DNA of 64,000 nt from Tetrahymena elliotti 4EA. Lineage: Eukaryota > Ciliophora > Oligohymenophorea > Hymenostomatida > Tetrahymenidae. This document shows positions 50,635-63,690 of this stretch, in pieces. Where the stretch lies: positions 1,327,145 to 1,391,144 of the forward strand of contig JH720298.1 in NCBI GenBank assembly GCA_000231825.2, given 5' to 3'. The notes below the pieces were generated by a model. That model was not told the DNA's origin and did not search any database. It saw only the letters and a program-made list of their open reading frames with translations. Numbering within the stretch: the first letter of the stretch is position 1; each line of letters begins with the position of its first letter. A program made the position numbers and the translations under genes.

Positions 50635-53204
50635 TCAACCCATTCTTAAGATACCAGCTTCTACGAGCTTAGCAATCTTAGGAGCAAGGGTAGGATCACT
50701 TAAAATCTTGGAGGCTTCCTTAGGATCTTATTGAAGAGATCTAAGAGCGTTTTAGACTTCAGGAGTTCTTAAGATTTATTAGATTTCAGGATCAGCCATA
50801 GCGTGTTAAGCTCTTTCTTATTGTTCTTTTTCATCACCACCTCCCATGTAAGCTTACATTCTAGTTCTTTCTAGGAGTTCTTTTAATTCTTAGTTTTCAG
50901 GTTGAATCTTCAAACCCTTTTCATAAATACCTAAAGCCTTGTGGAATTCCTTCAAGGCAGTGTGGCATTATCCCTTCTTAATGTAAGCCTTGATGTAGTT
51001 TGGGTCCATTTCAAGACACTTATCCAAATCCTTCAAACCACTAGGGAATTCCATCAACTTTTAGTAACAAATACCTCTGTTACAGTAATATTTAGCTTCC
51101 TTGGGGTTTCTCTTAATGCATTCGTTATATTCTTGTAAAGCTTGAGGGAATTTACCATCAGTGAAGAATGCCTTAGCTTTATTAAAAAATTAAAATATTT
51201 ATTTAAATTCATAGGATTAAGTGCTTAAAATAAAGCAAATAAATAAATAAATTATTTACCTTTTTCATTGTGTTATTCAGCCAATTCAGGGTTAATGTAA
51301 GCCAAAGCATCAGCTTCTTTTTTAATCTTTTCAATTTGCTTCATTTCAAGCTTGACCTTAGGATTGTTGTCTTCTAATAAAGATTTGTCATACCATTATA
51401 AGGATTCAGTATACTTTTCTTGCTTAGCAAGGATGGAAGCCTTTCTGGCAAAGATCTTAGCAATCTTTTAGAAATCCTTAATGCTATTATCATGAGCAAC
51501 CTTCAAAGCGAGTTCAATAGTTTCTAAGGCAGCATCGTAATTTTTTTGTTCGATGTAGACAGCAGCCTTATTGTTGTAGTAAAGAATTTCAGTGGGTTAT
51601 AATTCGATAGCCTTGTTGTAGCATTCCAAAGCCTTTTCAAAGTTTTTGGCCTTATAGAAATCATTACCTTCATTCTTAACCTTTTCGTGTTCAGGAAGAT
51701 TAGATTGGGGAGCAGGAGAAGGAGCATGAGTAGGCTTCTTGTATTCTTCCTTCTTAGGAGCAGGCTTAGGAGCTTCTTATTTAGCATTATTTGTGAAAGG
51801 TTCAGGGATTTCTTCTTCCATCTTAAAATCGTCTTGAGCTTAATTGGCAGAAGTAGTAGATGAAGTGTGAGTGGTTTCAGTAGTTTCAGGCTTTTATTTA
51901 TCAGCATTTTACTTATCTTAGAAATTGAAGTTAGCACCTTAGTTGAAAGCACCAGGGCCTCCAAAGTCAGAAATAAGAAGATTGAAAGCTTCACCCAAAC
52001 GAGGATCTTGTTGCATCAAGACTTAGAACATTTGAGGGCTCTTCTTAATCATTTCTAACTTAGTCATGAAAGAAGGATCCTTCAACCATTCAGCAGTTCT
52101 AGGATTGGCAGCAAGCTTTAACATAATTTAAGAAGTAATAGCGTCGAATTAGCCACTTCCACCAGTAGATTCTATTGATATTATGAAAATATATTAAAAT
52201 ATTAGCATTAATAAAATTGTTGATTTTATTCTTCAAATCTGTTGAAAAATATCTTTCAATTCAATTTATTTCTTATGTTTGTTTCTGTTTTAAAATTTTA
52301 AAGTGGGCTTGAATAAAATATGTTGTTTTATTTTTTAAGAAACATATTGTGTATTTTACTTTATAAATATTCTTAAAGTATTTTATTCACTATTCCTGAT
52401 ATTCATATCTTATTTATTGTTAGACATAAACATTTATACTTTCATTTATCTTTTAAATATTTAGTTTATTAGAACAATCAATATCCTCTCTTTTTTTAAA
52501 GATAAATGAAAGATGATTGCTTGATAATTCTTTGAATGATAAAGCTATTTTGGAAATTCAATCAAGAATTAAGATTAAGATGTTGAATTGATATTGAAAT
52601 AGCCATCTAAAGTCAAGTTAATATCTGAAATTAGAAAATTTTGTTTACCTTCTTTAAGTTCTTCTTCAACTTTAGAGAGTCTTTCTTTCAAAATAGCATT
52701 GGTGGGTTCATATTCTAAACCTTTTTTGAATGTGGCAACAGCTTCAGTTAAATTACCAAGTTCATATTCGGCATGACCTATAATTTAATAATATACATAA
52801 GCATTTAGGATAAATTTTAAAATTTTAATTCATAAATAGAACATCAGAAAATATTTCAATTTCCTATTGCAGCTGGAAAAATGAAGATTCATTTTTCTCT
52901 TTGCCTTTTTCAAGAAAATTAAAATAATTCTCTGAGGATAATGAGATGATTGAGGAAGTTTACCCTTTCTTTGGTAGCCCTTAGCCCAGTCTGGCTTAAT
53001 TTGGACACACTTAACTGCATCAGCAAGAGCTTCTTCAAGCTTATTGAGAGAAGCATAAGCACCACTTCTGTTGGAATAGAAAACGTGGTCATTTGGGTTG
53101 ATTTCAATAGCCTTGGTGAAGGCATCGATGGCATCTTAGAAACGGTTTTCTTGGAAGGCCTTGTTACCTTCGTTTTTGAATGCAGTAGCTTGTTCAAGAG
53201 ACAT
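50635..53204 (-). CDS. STI1: STI1/HOP, Hsp70-Hsp90 organising co-chaperone
   Basis: Exons in coding order: 52964..53204, 52649..52777, 51260..52171, 50635..51176; 607 residues. The full HOP layout is present: TPR1 (FKNEGNKAFQENRFQDAI, YSNRSGAY, KGYQRKG, keeping the Lys/Asn/Asn/Lys/Arg carboxylate clamp for Hsp70); a DP1 domain (FDAITSQIMLKLAANPRTAEW and SPQMFQVLMQQDPRLGEAF); a Pro/Ala/Lys-rich linker; TPR2A (KNEGNDFYKAKNFEKAL, YYNNKAAVY, AKIFARK, the Hsp90 clamp); TPR2B (AKYYCNRGICYQKL); and a C-terminal DP2 domain (MADPEIQQIL, DPTLAPKIAKLVEAGIL). Strongly biased codons (GCT, AAG, ACC, TTC) and lower AT content than its neighbours mark it as a highly expressed gene. Confidence 0.97.
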
Positions 53205-55344
53205 TTTATTTAATTATTACTTACTTTGTTTGATATTTTTAATATATTTTTTACTTTTTGAAAAATTAATTAAATTATAATAATATTAAAAAGAAGAAGA
53301 ACCACTTTATATATATAATCAATTATAACAAGAAATTTAAAGTTTCTGATACAAATCACATAGAATTTTAATAATCAAATACCCAAAAAATAAATAATTT
53401 ATTAATAAATGTTCAAATGAAACAAAACAGATAGATAGATATCTCCAATTATTTAATTAAATAATATCTTCCTAATCAAACAAACAAGCAAATAAATAAA
53501 AGCTTTTCTGTTTGCTATATATTAAGTTCAGAAGGAATATCTTTCTTTGTTTCTATTTAAAACTAAATAATTAAATAAATACATACATAGAAAGACAATT
53601 TTTCAATTTAAGTTTCTAAGATTCTAAAGTTCCTTCTATTATCAATTATTATTTTCTTTTGTTCTAATCTAATACGAACATTCTAGACAATCTGATTTAT
53701 TATATTTATTCAACTCTGATCACAATTTATTAATATTCTATCCATCTATTCAATTCTTTTGCTCTCTTTTTGCTACCTTCTACCTAAATTAGAATTTTTT
53801 TTCATTTTTTATTAACTCTGACCATTTAACTCTAAGTTTTAGAATTTCTATAGAACAAATCATAGCAATCTATCTTAAAATATCTAGAAACATTTCTATT
53901 TTCTATATTCATTTTTTTTATTTTATAATTCATTTAAAATAACATATAAATTTTCCAACTTTAAGTTTATTTTCACCATTATGCATAAGATTGGTTATAT
54001 TTTTAATCATCTATTAATATGTTAAGAATTACTAAAAAAATATTTTCCACATTCCATTACTGTATTTTTATATTTTAACAACACCTTTAATGTAATAATA
54101 TGGGCTCGATAATAAATACTTTTTAAAAAATGATAATATTTTAATTTTTCAAATAAACAATTTAATTTCATTTTTTTATGATTTAAAACTAAGAAAATTT
54201 CAAAAGCTAATAAAAAACATCTTCAGCACATTCTATTGAAAAAAGAACTTAAGAATAAGCATTTTATTAAGTTAATTTAGGATGTAAAATTTATTAAGGA
54301 AAGCAAATTTTAATAGAAATAATATTTTTGTTCCTAATTTAAAATACTTTCTACTATTTCCAATTAAAAATTATGTTACTTTAGAAAGATGTTAGGAAAA
54401 ATTAAATATTAAACTCATTTGATCAAATTAAAAAAGAAGGAATCAATGAAGGAGGGAGGAGTATAAAGATAAAAAATAGTAAAAATAAATACTATTTATT
54501 AAGTATGTTGGTGATTTTTAAGATATGTTAGGATATTCATTCAAGCTTATATCTACTACTATCTTAAATGAAAAAATTAAAAATACTTCTTGATTAAAGA
54601 TATAAAAAATATTTAATTTTTACTTCCTTGATATGTATTTAGCAAGTAAAGGAATTATAATAAGTATTTGAACCATGAAAATTTAAAATAACTTTTTACC
54701 CTTAAAATATCCCCTTTTAAAATGTTTTGTATCAAAGAACTTTAAATCTTACAATTTCTCTTTTTCCATACTTCTATATTTTAAGATTGATAAATACTTT
54801 CAAATAACTTTACAAAATACATTCCTAGCTTTCACTGCCTCAAAAAACTGTTGTCTCAATCATATAAATTTATCAATGAAAAAGCCTTTGTTTTTTATTA
54901 AAAATATGATATTCTAACATAAAAAAAGTACTATTTATGATAAAAGATTTAAATTTCTATTATTTTAGGAAACTAAACCAAAAAATCCTTAGTGATAAAA
55001 ACATTTTTAAAAGTTTAATTGAGGGAAATTAATATTAGACTTAATATAATAATAATTTTTTAATTTTTCAAAAATACTTTCACTCTGTAAATTATAATAA
55101 TTTTATAATATTTTGAAGAAATGATAAAGAAATATTATCATTAAGTAAGCTATTAAAACTCTTCATTAATTATTGGATTAATCAGGAGACTAACCTAATT
55201 AAAATATTGATTTTTTTTAAAAAAGATATTTATTTGTTATTTGAATCAGAATAAGTTGGTAGTTAAAAATCATTTATTGAGAAAGTACAAAAAGCAATAG
55301 ATAAAGTTTAAAGTTAATTTAAAGTATTTGATAAAAAATAAGGG
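53205..55344. other. Intergenic between divergent genes
   Basis: About 2.1 kb between the starts of STI1 (-) and the DHHC gene (+), so both promoters lie here. GATA and AAAC runs near 53420-53500. No coding frame or RNA gene recognised. Confidence 0.65.
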
Positions 55345-56744
55345 ATGTTGAAAGCGGTTTTTCAGAAATGCATGAAATTCATAGGGATTACTCTTATAAT
55401 ATTCTTTTTACTGCTCTACATTATGATATTTTACTCATATATCTATGATTTGTGTTAGATCTATTATATTTATTTCTAGAATAGCTTAGTAGTTGGCTTA
55501 TTAATGTTATTAGTTGGTTATTATTTGGGATTTTGTATCATCTTTAATTATACTATGGGTATATTTGTTCATCCAGGTAAAAGTAATACCAAAAGACATC
55601 GAAATTATTAGCTAAATGGTTTAGATGAAAGCGATGAAGATGATGACCCTAATAATTTTGTAAATATTTAAGATTCAAGACCAAAAATATGCCGTAAATG
55701 CAATGATTTCAAGCCATTAAGAGCTCATCATTGTAGTCTTTGCAATGAATGTATATATAAAATGGATCATCACTGTCCATGGCTCGATAATTGTGTAGGA
55801 TATGAAAATCATAGATATTTTCTCTCTTTTATCTTTTATTTAATGATTTCTATGATCTATTTGAGTTGCTTGTTTCTCTATATAGAAATTCATCTTTAAG
55901 AATTTAGAGAAGCTAGGCATGTTCAAACTAAAATTTTCCCAGTTGTATCTCTCCTATGTTAAGTTTTATCTTTTGTTTTGATAGCATTTAATGCTTGGAA
56001 TTGGTATCTTGCTATGAAGGGATTTACAGCTGTTGAATTTTGGGGAAGTAAATCTGATGGAAAAGATCCCTCTGAATATGCATTTTAATATCCAACTATA
56101 TCAGAAAATTTATATCATGTATTTGGAACTTACAGTTATTTCAAGATGCTACTTCCAAGCACAAGAGCTTTGCCTCATGATGGTAATTTTTTTATATTTA
56201 ATAAATAAAGAAAAATTGTGTTTAGAAATATTTAAAATCAGTAATTTAAAATCAAAAAATAATCTTTTACGTTTTTGATGTTTTTGATGAAGATTTGATA
56301 AAAATTTAATCAAAAGACAATATATTCATTTACTCAATAATTTTAATCAAAAAATTCACTTTTCTTGCTATTTTGCAAGATAAAAAAAAGTTAAATTTTT
56401 AAAAATTAAAATTATTTGTGAAGAAAAAAGTTAAAAATGAGCAAAAATATTTTAAATGAACCACTTTGTTTTGAGATGATTTTTAAATAGATTTTAAATT
56501 TAACTTTTATCATGAAATAATAATAGGAACAAAGTGGGAATTATTAATAAAACCAAAGAGACAAATAAAGCCCAGAGAGGATATTGAGGAATAATATTAA
56601 GCTAGAAATAGAAAAGTATAAAAATTTGAAGATGAAGTTGATAATGATGAAGAAGAGTAGAAATTTAACTCTTTTGAGAGAAATAATGAGAACTCGAGAA
56701 ATATTAAATTTGAAGGATATGATGATAATGAAGATGGACTTTGA
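55345..56744 (+). CDS. DHHC-type protein S-palmitoyltransferase
   Basis: Exons 55345..56182 and 56527..56744; 351 residues. It attaches palmitate to cysteines of membrane-bound or trafficking proteins through a Cys-acyl intermediate. Two N-terminal membrane helices (about residues 8-32 and 48-72) precede a complete DHHC cysteine-rich domain (about residues 115-160): [18 protein letters not shown], then [20 protein letters not shown], with all zinc Cys/His residues and the catalytic DHHC. Two further membrane helices follow, then a TTxE-like position where the sequence reads FTAVEFW. The second exon adds a cytosolic tail rich in Asp/Glu/Asn ([11 protein letters not shown]). The intron 56183-56526 is 344 bp. 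Four membrane spans put the active site on the cytosolic face. Confidence 0.95.
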
Positions 56745-57032
56745 AATTAATTAATATTTGTTTAGTATTTGTAAATTAATCTATGTTAATTAAAAATTTT
56801 TGATAACAATGATATTCATTTTAGTTAGTTTTAAAATTATGTAAAGATCTACTTATTTATTTTTCTGGTTATGAATAATCAATTAATGATTTTAGCTATT
56901 ATTTTTATGCTGATAGACAATCAGAAATAAACTTAATATTTGATTAATTATAAATCACTCAAAATTTTCAAAAGTTAATTTGAAGTAGGTGTTTTAAAAG
57001 TAAATAAATAGTAAAGTAGTTAACTAGGTAAA

Positions 57033-58140
57033 ATGGCTGAAAGAAAAGTTCTAATTAAGTATTATCCTCCAGATTTTGATCCTTCTAAATTGATCAAAAA
57101 TAAGCGTCCTTTAGATAAGTAGGATAATGTTCGTATGATGCTTCCGATGACGTAAATTATAATTATTATTGTAATGAATGTAAAATTTAATGTGTTTTGT
57201 AAATTTAGAGTTCGTTGTAACACTTGCGGAAATTATCTCTATATAGGCACAAAATTTAATATGAGAAAAGAAACTGTTTAAAATGAAAACTATTTGGGAA
57301 TCAGAATTTATCGTTTTTATTTTAAGTGTACACATTGTTATAGCGAACTTACATTCAAAACAGATCCTAAAAATCATGATTACGTAGCAGAGTTTGGAGG
57401 TATAAATTCCTTTTCAAAACAAAGAATTTAAAATAATTATTTCATTTATATTCAAATTCAGCAACAAGAAATTATGAAGCATCTCGTGATAATGAAAAAG
57501 CTGAAGAAGTACTTAAAAAATTGAGAGAAAACGATGAAGAAGTAATTTATTTATTTATATTATTTATATAAAGCCAGTTAACATTTAGATTAAAATGAAA
57601 TTTTAACTAATCTTGTTTTTTTAATTTAATTAGGGTAATGCTATGAAATTCTTAGAAAATAGAACTAATGATAGCAGAAAAGAATTAGAAATATTGGATG
57701 CTTTAGATGAAATTAGACATAACAGTAAAAAAATGTTATATGTTACACCTGAAGAGCTTATTAAATTAACAATTTAGAATTAAATCGAATAAAATATTTA
57801 TGAAGAGTTGGATGATGATGAGCAATAAAAGCTAGAAGAATTCCTTCAAAGCCAAAGAACTAAACGTATAAAAGATTATAATGATGATTCAACTAATGAT
57901 ACATTGAGTACAGTCAGTTTTTTAGCAAGTGATTAGAATGAAAAGTAAGAAGATCGTAAAAAATAATTTAAGCATGTCTTCACAGTCAAAAAAATATAGA
58001 AAATTTCTGAAACAGAATAAAAAGTTAAATCTATCAATCAGGGAGAAGATCCTAACAAAACCTAAAGTAATAATGAAAATAAATAAAATAATTTGCAATC
58101 TCTCCTTAACTATTCAAGTGATAGTGATGAAGAAGAATGA
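57033..58140 (+). CDS. YJU2: YJU2/CWC16 (CCDC94) splicing factor
   Basis: Exons 57033..57151, 57209..57399, 57462..57541 and 57634..58140; 298 residues. YJU2 is a step-1 factor that docks the branch helix in the catalytic spliceosome. The start [20 protein letters not shown] matches the family almost exactly. Then come the zinc pair [23 protein letters not shown], the second pair [18 protein letters not shown], and GATRNYEA. Exon 4 gives [18 protein letters not shown], the conserved helix, and then an acidic, Ser/Asp/Glu-rich tail (SSDSDEEE). The Gln of KETVQNE, conserved in YJU2 proteins, is encoded by TAA here (57279-57281), direct evidence for the reassigned code. The gap to the upstream DHHC gene is only 288 bp. 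Confidence 0.96.
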
Positions 58141-59502
58141 AATTAAAAATTAACTAAGAACAGATAAATATATTACTCAAAAAAAAAATTTATTATGTAA
58201 AATTAATATATTTTATTCATATTTTGATTTTATATTCTTTTAATATATTTTAAATGTTTTCTTTACTCTTTCTAATTTTTTATTAAAAATAACCCAAATT
58301 GTTTGTTTTGTTTTAAATTTATTCATTTTTTAGGATAATATCCCTGAATGGAACTTTTGATAATTATTTTCATATTTTTACTAAGACTTTAGCATTTCGT
58401 GCTGTTAATCTATTTTAAATTACTTATTTACTTTTTCAAATAAAAAAATTCAAAAATTGTTTGTTTTGATTTCAACTCAAACATTTTTTTGTCCTTAAAA
58501 AAATTTTGTAGACAAAACAAAATAGATATTTATTTTAGTATTTTTACTTGTATTTTAGCTTTTTGGATCTTATTAAAATAAAAATTAAAAAATTGAAGAA
58601 AAAAAAAAATTCCAAATTTTTCAGTTTATTAAAAGTTTTATTTTTTTTGTTATTTTAAATAAATTAAAATATTAATAATATCTCTCTCTTTTTCTTTTTA
58701 AATCTTCTTGATTTATTAAGCTTGTAAGATTTTAAACCATTCCAAAAAATATTCTATTTACTAATTTTCATTTATTTATTTATTTAATTAAGTGAAAAAT
58801 CAAAATAATGAATCTTAGTTTTGTATTTATGATATTAATGAATTAAATTATGTTTTAAAAGAAGTGACTCTTTTCGTTTACTTTTATTAAAACGCTTTTT
58901 GAAGTGATTCCAAATTTTATTTTCTATTTTCACTATTCTAGCTTTTTTTTTTGATAGATGGTTATTTATTAGAATTTTGTGTTCTTAGAGAAAGGATTAT
59001 TTTTTAAGTCATTATGACTATGAAAGATGAAATTTAATTATGTGTTTAAAATTTTTAGTTAATTCTAATTAGATTTATAGTATTTGCTTGTTTGGACGCT
59101 TTGTAGGTTTGATGAACATTTAATTTAGCGGAATAGTTGATCGGAAATCAATATAAAAGATACAAAATATATATTGTAATTAACTAAGAAAGATTAAGAT
59201 TTAAAAATAGCAAAAATAGAAATGGATAGCTAAGGTATTTGTTTATAAAAGATAGATTAAATAGAAAAGTAGAGCTAAAATATTATTTATATAATTAAAG
59301 CAAATGAGGGAGAAGAAATACATAGACTGATCTACTTTAAAAAGGAGTAGTTCTAAAACTAAGCAAGAAAATAATGTAATTGATTCACTAAATTAGCAAA
59401 ACATTTTGAATTAATTTTGTTTCCAAAAATGTTGAAAAAGTAAAATAAAATATTCAAATTTTAATAGATAGAGATTAAATATTTAAGAAGAAGAGAGTTA
59501 AA
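58141..59502. other. Intergenic, AT-rich
   Basis: Long A/T tracts and ATTT runs between YJU2 and the ARM-repeat gene, both plus-strand. No coding frame or RNA gene recognised. Confidence 0.65.
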
Positions 59503-61387
59503 ATGAGTGCATAAGAACTTTTCTCAAAATAGGAACACTATGAACGTTATTTCGATGATGGTGAGGATGCTATGAACTATCGCTAACATCATCACAACCG
59601 CTATGAAAAAAAATATCATAATGAAGGGGTTTCAGAAGAATAACTAATTAGCTAAAACATATATTTATTAAAGACTTAAAACTTAGACTAAATCAGACAA
59701 GCTCTCAAATATTTCAAAAGCTAAGCCCTCTAAGGTATAAATTAAATAGTAAAAATGAATAAAACCATATTAATAATTTAAAAATAATACAGCTGCAAAA
59801 CAAGATGTTGAGCTTAATACAATTAGAAAAATGGTAGACAGCAATATTATTTATGAACTCATAGAATTATTTAACTTAACTAAGGATGCATAAGGTCATT
59901 ACCTTCTTCCTAATGATATTGCAGTAATTTTTATTGTTTTAATAAATTATTTAAACTAAAGCAAATTATTTCTTTTTTAGGCTGATGCTCTCTATGTCCT
60001 TGCTATTATAGCTTCAGGGGATGATCAATTTACAAGTTCAATTATAAATAAAAATGGTTTAACCATATTCAAGGATTTCGCTTTTTAAATATCTGATGAT
60101 CCATTACTTTAGTCATCTGCTTATTTAGGTTTGGTTAATTTATGCAGCTTAGATAGAAAGGAAGTTCGTAAACATCTCAAGAGTATAGGAACAATAGAGC
60201 ATTTATAAGTAATCATAGGTAATTAGTTAATTAACTTCATACAAATGGCAATTTTATTAATAATAAAAATATGTCTTGAATATTGAATGAATTTTCAAAA
60301 TATTATTTATTTCTTATACTAAAATGAATGTTATTTTTATTTGGAATAGCTAACAATATAAATAAACTGGCATAAGAAGATTATAGATAAATGATAGAAA
60401 ATGGTGTTTGGCTGGTGAGTGTTTTGTGTTTTGATCCACCTGAAATTGAAACAGAGTTCAACTAGTTATTTAACACTCTTCCACTATTAATATCTTGCTT
60501 AAACACAGGCAATATTAAAATTATCAAGGATGTTATTTGGATTATAGATATTTGTCTTACTTAAATCCCTTAAAAGAAATCTAATTCTATTCAATCAGAT
60601 CCCTAATTTAGCAAGAAGCTAATCAATCTTGGTCTTAGTGAAGCTTTTCAAAAAACTGTCAAGTAAATCAACAAATTATTCAATGAAATTTTTCATTCTA
60701 AATTTTAAAAAATGCTATTTATCATCAAAAATAAATTTTTATTTGAAATGAATATAAATAATTTTAAAAAAATAATAAAATAGAATTGAAAACAAGAAAA
60801 TTAAAGCTCAAACATTTAGAGGACTGAACAAATTGATGAAGCTAAGTTAACCAGATTAAATAGAATAAATTTACAATCCTGAATAAATTAAATACATTCT
60901 CCCAGTTTTGAAAAGCAAATTAATTCACAATTAATATTATGCCATTAATTATCTAAATGAGGTTTGCTATTAGAATAAATTCAAAGATTTTCTTTAATTA
61001 GATGATATTCTAAAACAACTCATGCTTATTATTGAATAAAAGCAATCTGATAAATTTACTCAGCTTATCTTGCAAAGCATATTAAAAATTCTTGAATAAG
61101 GAGATGACTAAGATATTAAAAGGGTATTCGAATCAGGATTATTATCTGTACTTGAAACTACTCTCATATACTCTGAAGAAGGAGAAAAAAGTGCTCCTCA
61201 GAATATCATTCTTTCCCTTTAAATTCTTCTCAATGCTTATTAGATAGCTAATTCAAATTAGCAATATTAGATTAAACTGCAAAGAATGTCTCTAGAAAGA
61301 TTATTGAGTAGTCTTCAAACACATCCTTTAGATAATATTTATCAATTAAATCTTTAAATCCTTGATAAATATTATGAAGAAGCTTGA
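59503..61387 (+). CDS. ARM-repeat protein, divergent importin-alpha-like
   Basis: Exons 59503..59734, 59793..59923, 59981..60218, 60350..60662 and 60784..61387; 505 residues, close to importin-alpha length (~530). The protein is built of paired helices such as DALYVLAIIASGDDQFTSSI, SSAYLGLVNLCSLDRKEV, PLLISCLNTGNIKIIKDVIW, AINYLNEVCYQNKFKDFL and RVFESGLLSVLETTL, typical of armadillo repeats. The end (LERLLSSLQTHPLDNIYQLN, then LQILDKYY) closely resembles the last importin-alpha repeat. The N-terminus (~45 residues, HHHNRYEKKYH) is basic but not a canonical importin-beta-binding domain. The Trp/Asn pairs that grip NLS peptides are mostly missing, so classical cargo binding is doubtful. It may be a specialised adaptor or an unrelated ARM protein. 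Confidence 0.72.
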
Positions 61388-62070
61388 TGCTAAATAAAAT
61401 ATATAATTATTCCATGTATAAATAATATTTAAATCCTAACTAATATTTATAAAATTGCACAATTTATTTTAAATATGTTTGTCAAAATTATATTCTATTA
61501 TGTATATCCTCTTACATTATAGATCCACTATTGAATTGTAAAATTTCTAATTTATTTGATTTAGTATTTATATGTAGAAAATAAAGTATTTTTGATTATT
61601 AACTGCTATCAAACAAATTACTCTATGAATTTAAGTTTTAACTAAAAAAACATAATTAATCTATCTGCCTACTTAGCTTTTACAAATTAAATAAAATAAA
61701 GAGTTTTATTTTTACATTTTGTATTTAGAATATTTAAATATTAGAATTTTTCAGTTAGTTAGTATTGGTTTGGAATATCAATTATTTAAATATTGTTGTT
61801 ACTGTATACCCTCATTATAATTAATAATGATTTCGCTATTTACATTAGATAACTCATATTAAAAATGAATGTTGCAAACTTCAAACTAAATTTTGATTTA
61901 AAATAACAATAAAAGAGGATTTAGAGTATTTAGTATAATTAATTATGAAATATTCTAAATTACTTTTTATCTTTAAAATTCTAACGGGATTTACTTGTTT
62001 TTGATAAATTATAAATTAATCACAAAAAAATAAAAAAGAAAACATAAATCAAATAATTCAATAAAGTGAA
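61388..62070. other. Intergenic, AT-rich
   Basis: Spacer between two plus-strand genes with no coding frame recognised. The 5' flank of the last gene is A-rich (AAATAATTCAATAAAG before the ATG). Confidence 0.65.
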
Positions 62071-63690
62071 ATGAACAGCTTGCAACCCGAAATGGAAATA
62101 ACTGAGGATAAAAATCAAAAGAGAAATAAGAGTACAAATAACAAAAGATCAAACAGTAAACTCTTGCGGAGTTAAGAAAATGAAGAAATATTAAAAAATG
62201 AGTCCTAAGATTTTGAATCATAAGACCCGAATGTGCTCAAAAAAGACAAGAAGAATTTAGAAGAAATTAACTATGACTATACGATCAGCCTGTCAAATCT
62301 GTTTACAGAATAGCCTAAAATTGAAAATTTTTTCAATTTTTAATGCAAAGAAAGTCGCGAAAATGTTACAGTGAGTTTACTATCTTACGCTAAAGGTTCT
62401 TCCTATTTGCTAAGCTAAATAATTGATAAAAATATTTCAAAGCAAAGAGATGAAAAAAATGATCTTTTTATGTATAACTATGAGAAAGATAAATACAAAA
62501 ACTTTATATTTATCAACAGTAAAAGGATGGGATAGCCTACTTGTTACCAAACCAATATAAATGAGTATTAGAAATAGAAGTTCTAAATTGATATTTTGTC
62601 AGAGATATCTGATATCATGATTTTTGTAGTAAATGAAGTTACATAGTAAGAATAAGAATTGATCTAAGAACTAAAAATACGCTTTCTACTAAAAAAAAAA
62701 ATGGATGATAGATATAGAGAGCTTATAATAGTCCATAATTTGTTTTAGACTAGTAAAGAGGATTTACAATAATATCCAGATAAAATCCAAAAATACTTTA
62801 AATTAGATTAATAGGAAGAATCAAATAATAAATATTTCATAGACTAAGAATACAAAAATATTACTCACTTTATTATTGGTAATGAAAACTCTTAAGAAAA
62901 AAAAAAGTATTTGACTAAACAAATCAAATATATCAAGGGACTTATCTTCAAAAGTAAAATCGATGGATACTCTATACACAAAAAGATTTAGGATTTCTTA
63001 AATAATTACTATGAGCTTTATGCAAAAATTGAAAAAAAAGAAGTAGAAAAAGGGGAAGAAGAAGAAGAAGAAGAGCAAAAGGAAGAATAAAATTAGAGTT
63101 AATTATTTGACGATGTTGAGCAATAAAAAAAAGAATCTATTAAACCTTTGGTAAAAAATGAAAGACCTTCAGAGTAAATAAAAATTAACAATTAAAGTAA
63201 TAATTTTGAAAAAGAAAATCAGGTTTAACAATGTTTTATCCAAAAAAATAATGACCTTGCTTTAAATAACCAATTTTACTAATTTAAAGAAGTAAAGAAC
63301 TTCAATTACTAACTCTAAAAAAAAGTAATTAAAGAACTAAACTATAGACTTTTCTTCTCTTAAGGTAATTAGTTGCAAGTTCTTGTTGAAATTCCAGGTC
63401 TAATTAAAGATATAAAGCTGAGCTTGACAACCAACGATAACTCACTAATCATATCCTTTGAAAAGTAAATGTATAATAGCCAAAATTATGAACCTATCTA
63501 AGTTAGACTTCAAAACCATTTGTTTAAAATCTTTAAGCTTTTAAAGAAAGATAGCTATGAAAATAGTAATGGAATTCTTAAGATTTATTTGAAGAAATCT
63601 GGTAAATATGATGAAGAACTATCTTCATGTTTTCAGGAAAAAAACTTTAAAATTTATTGTTAATTAGATTAGATTGAATACAATAATTGA
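62071..63690 (+). CDS. Unknown protein with possible sHSP-like C-terminus
   Basis: Single exon, 539 residues, stop TGA 63688-63690. The N-terminal ~70 residues are charged and probably disordered. About residues 70-300 look globular: NYDYTISLSNLFTEQPKIE, then KNFIFINSKRMGQ, a buried strand with ISDIMIFVVNEV and TQQEQELI, and ELIIVHNLF. This order of strands is reminiscent of a GTPase-like fold, but no P-loop and no clear DxxG are visible. A poly-Glu/Lys linker follows (63035-63120). Near the C-terminus, LQVLVEIPGLIKDIKLSLTT and NSLIISFEK (about residues 433-462) fit the beta-sandwich start of an alpha-crystallin/Hsp20 or CS-type domain. Neither assignment is certain. The uninterrupted frame is unusual for a gene of this size here. 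Confidence 0.75.

Noticed and set aside
51524..51994. 156-codon standard-code open frame (-)
   Set aside because: Lies in STI1 in a different frame of the same strand. The STI1 frame carries the TPR and DP1 domains.
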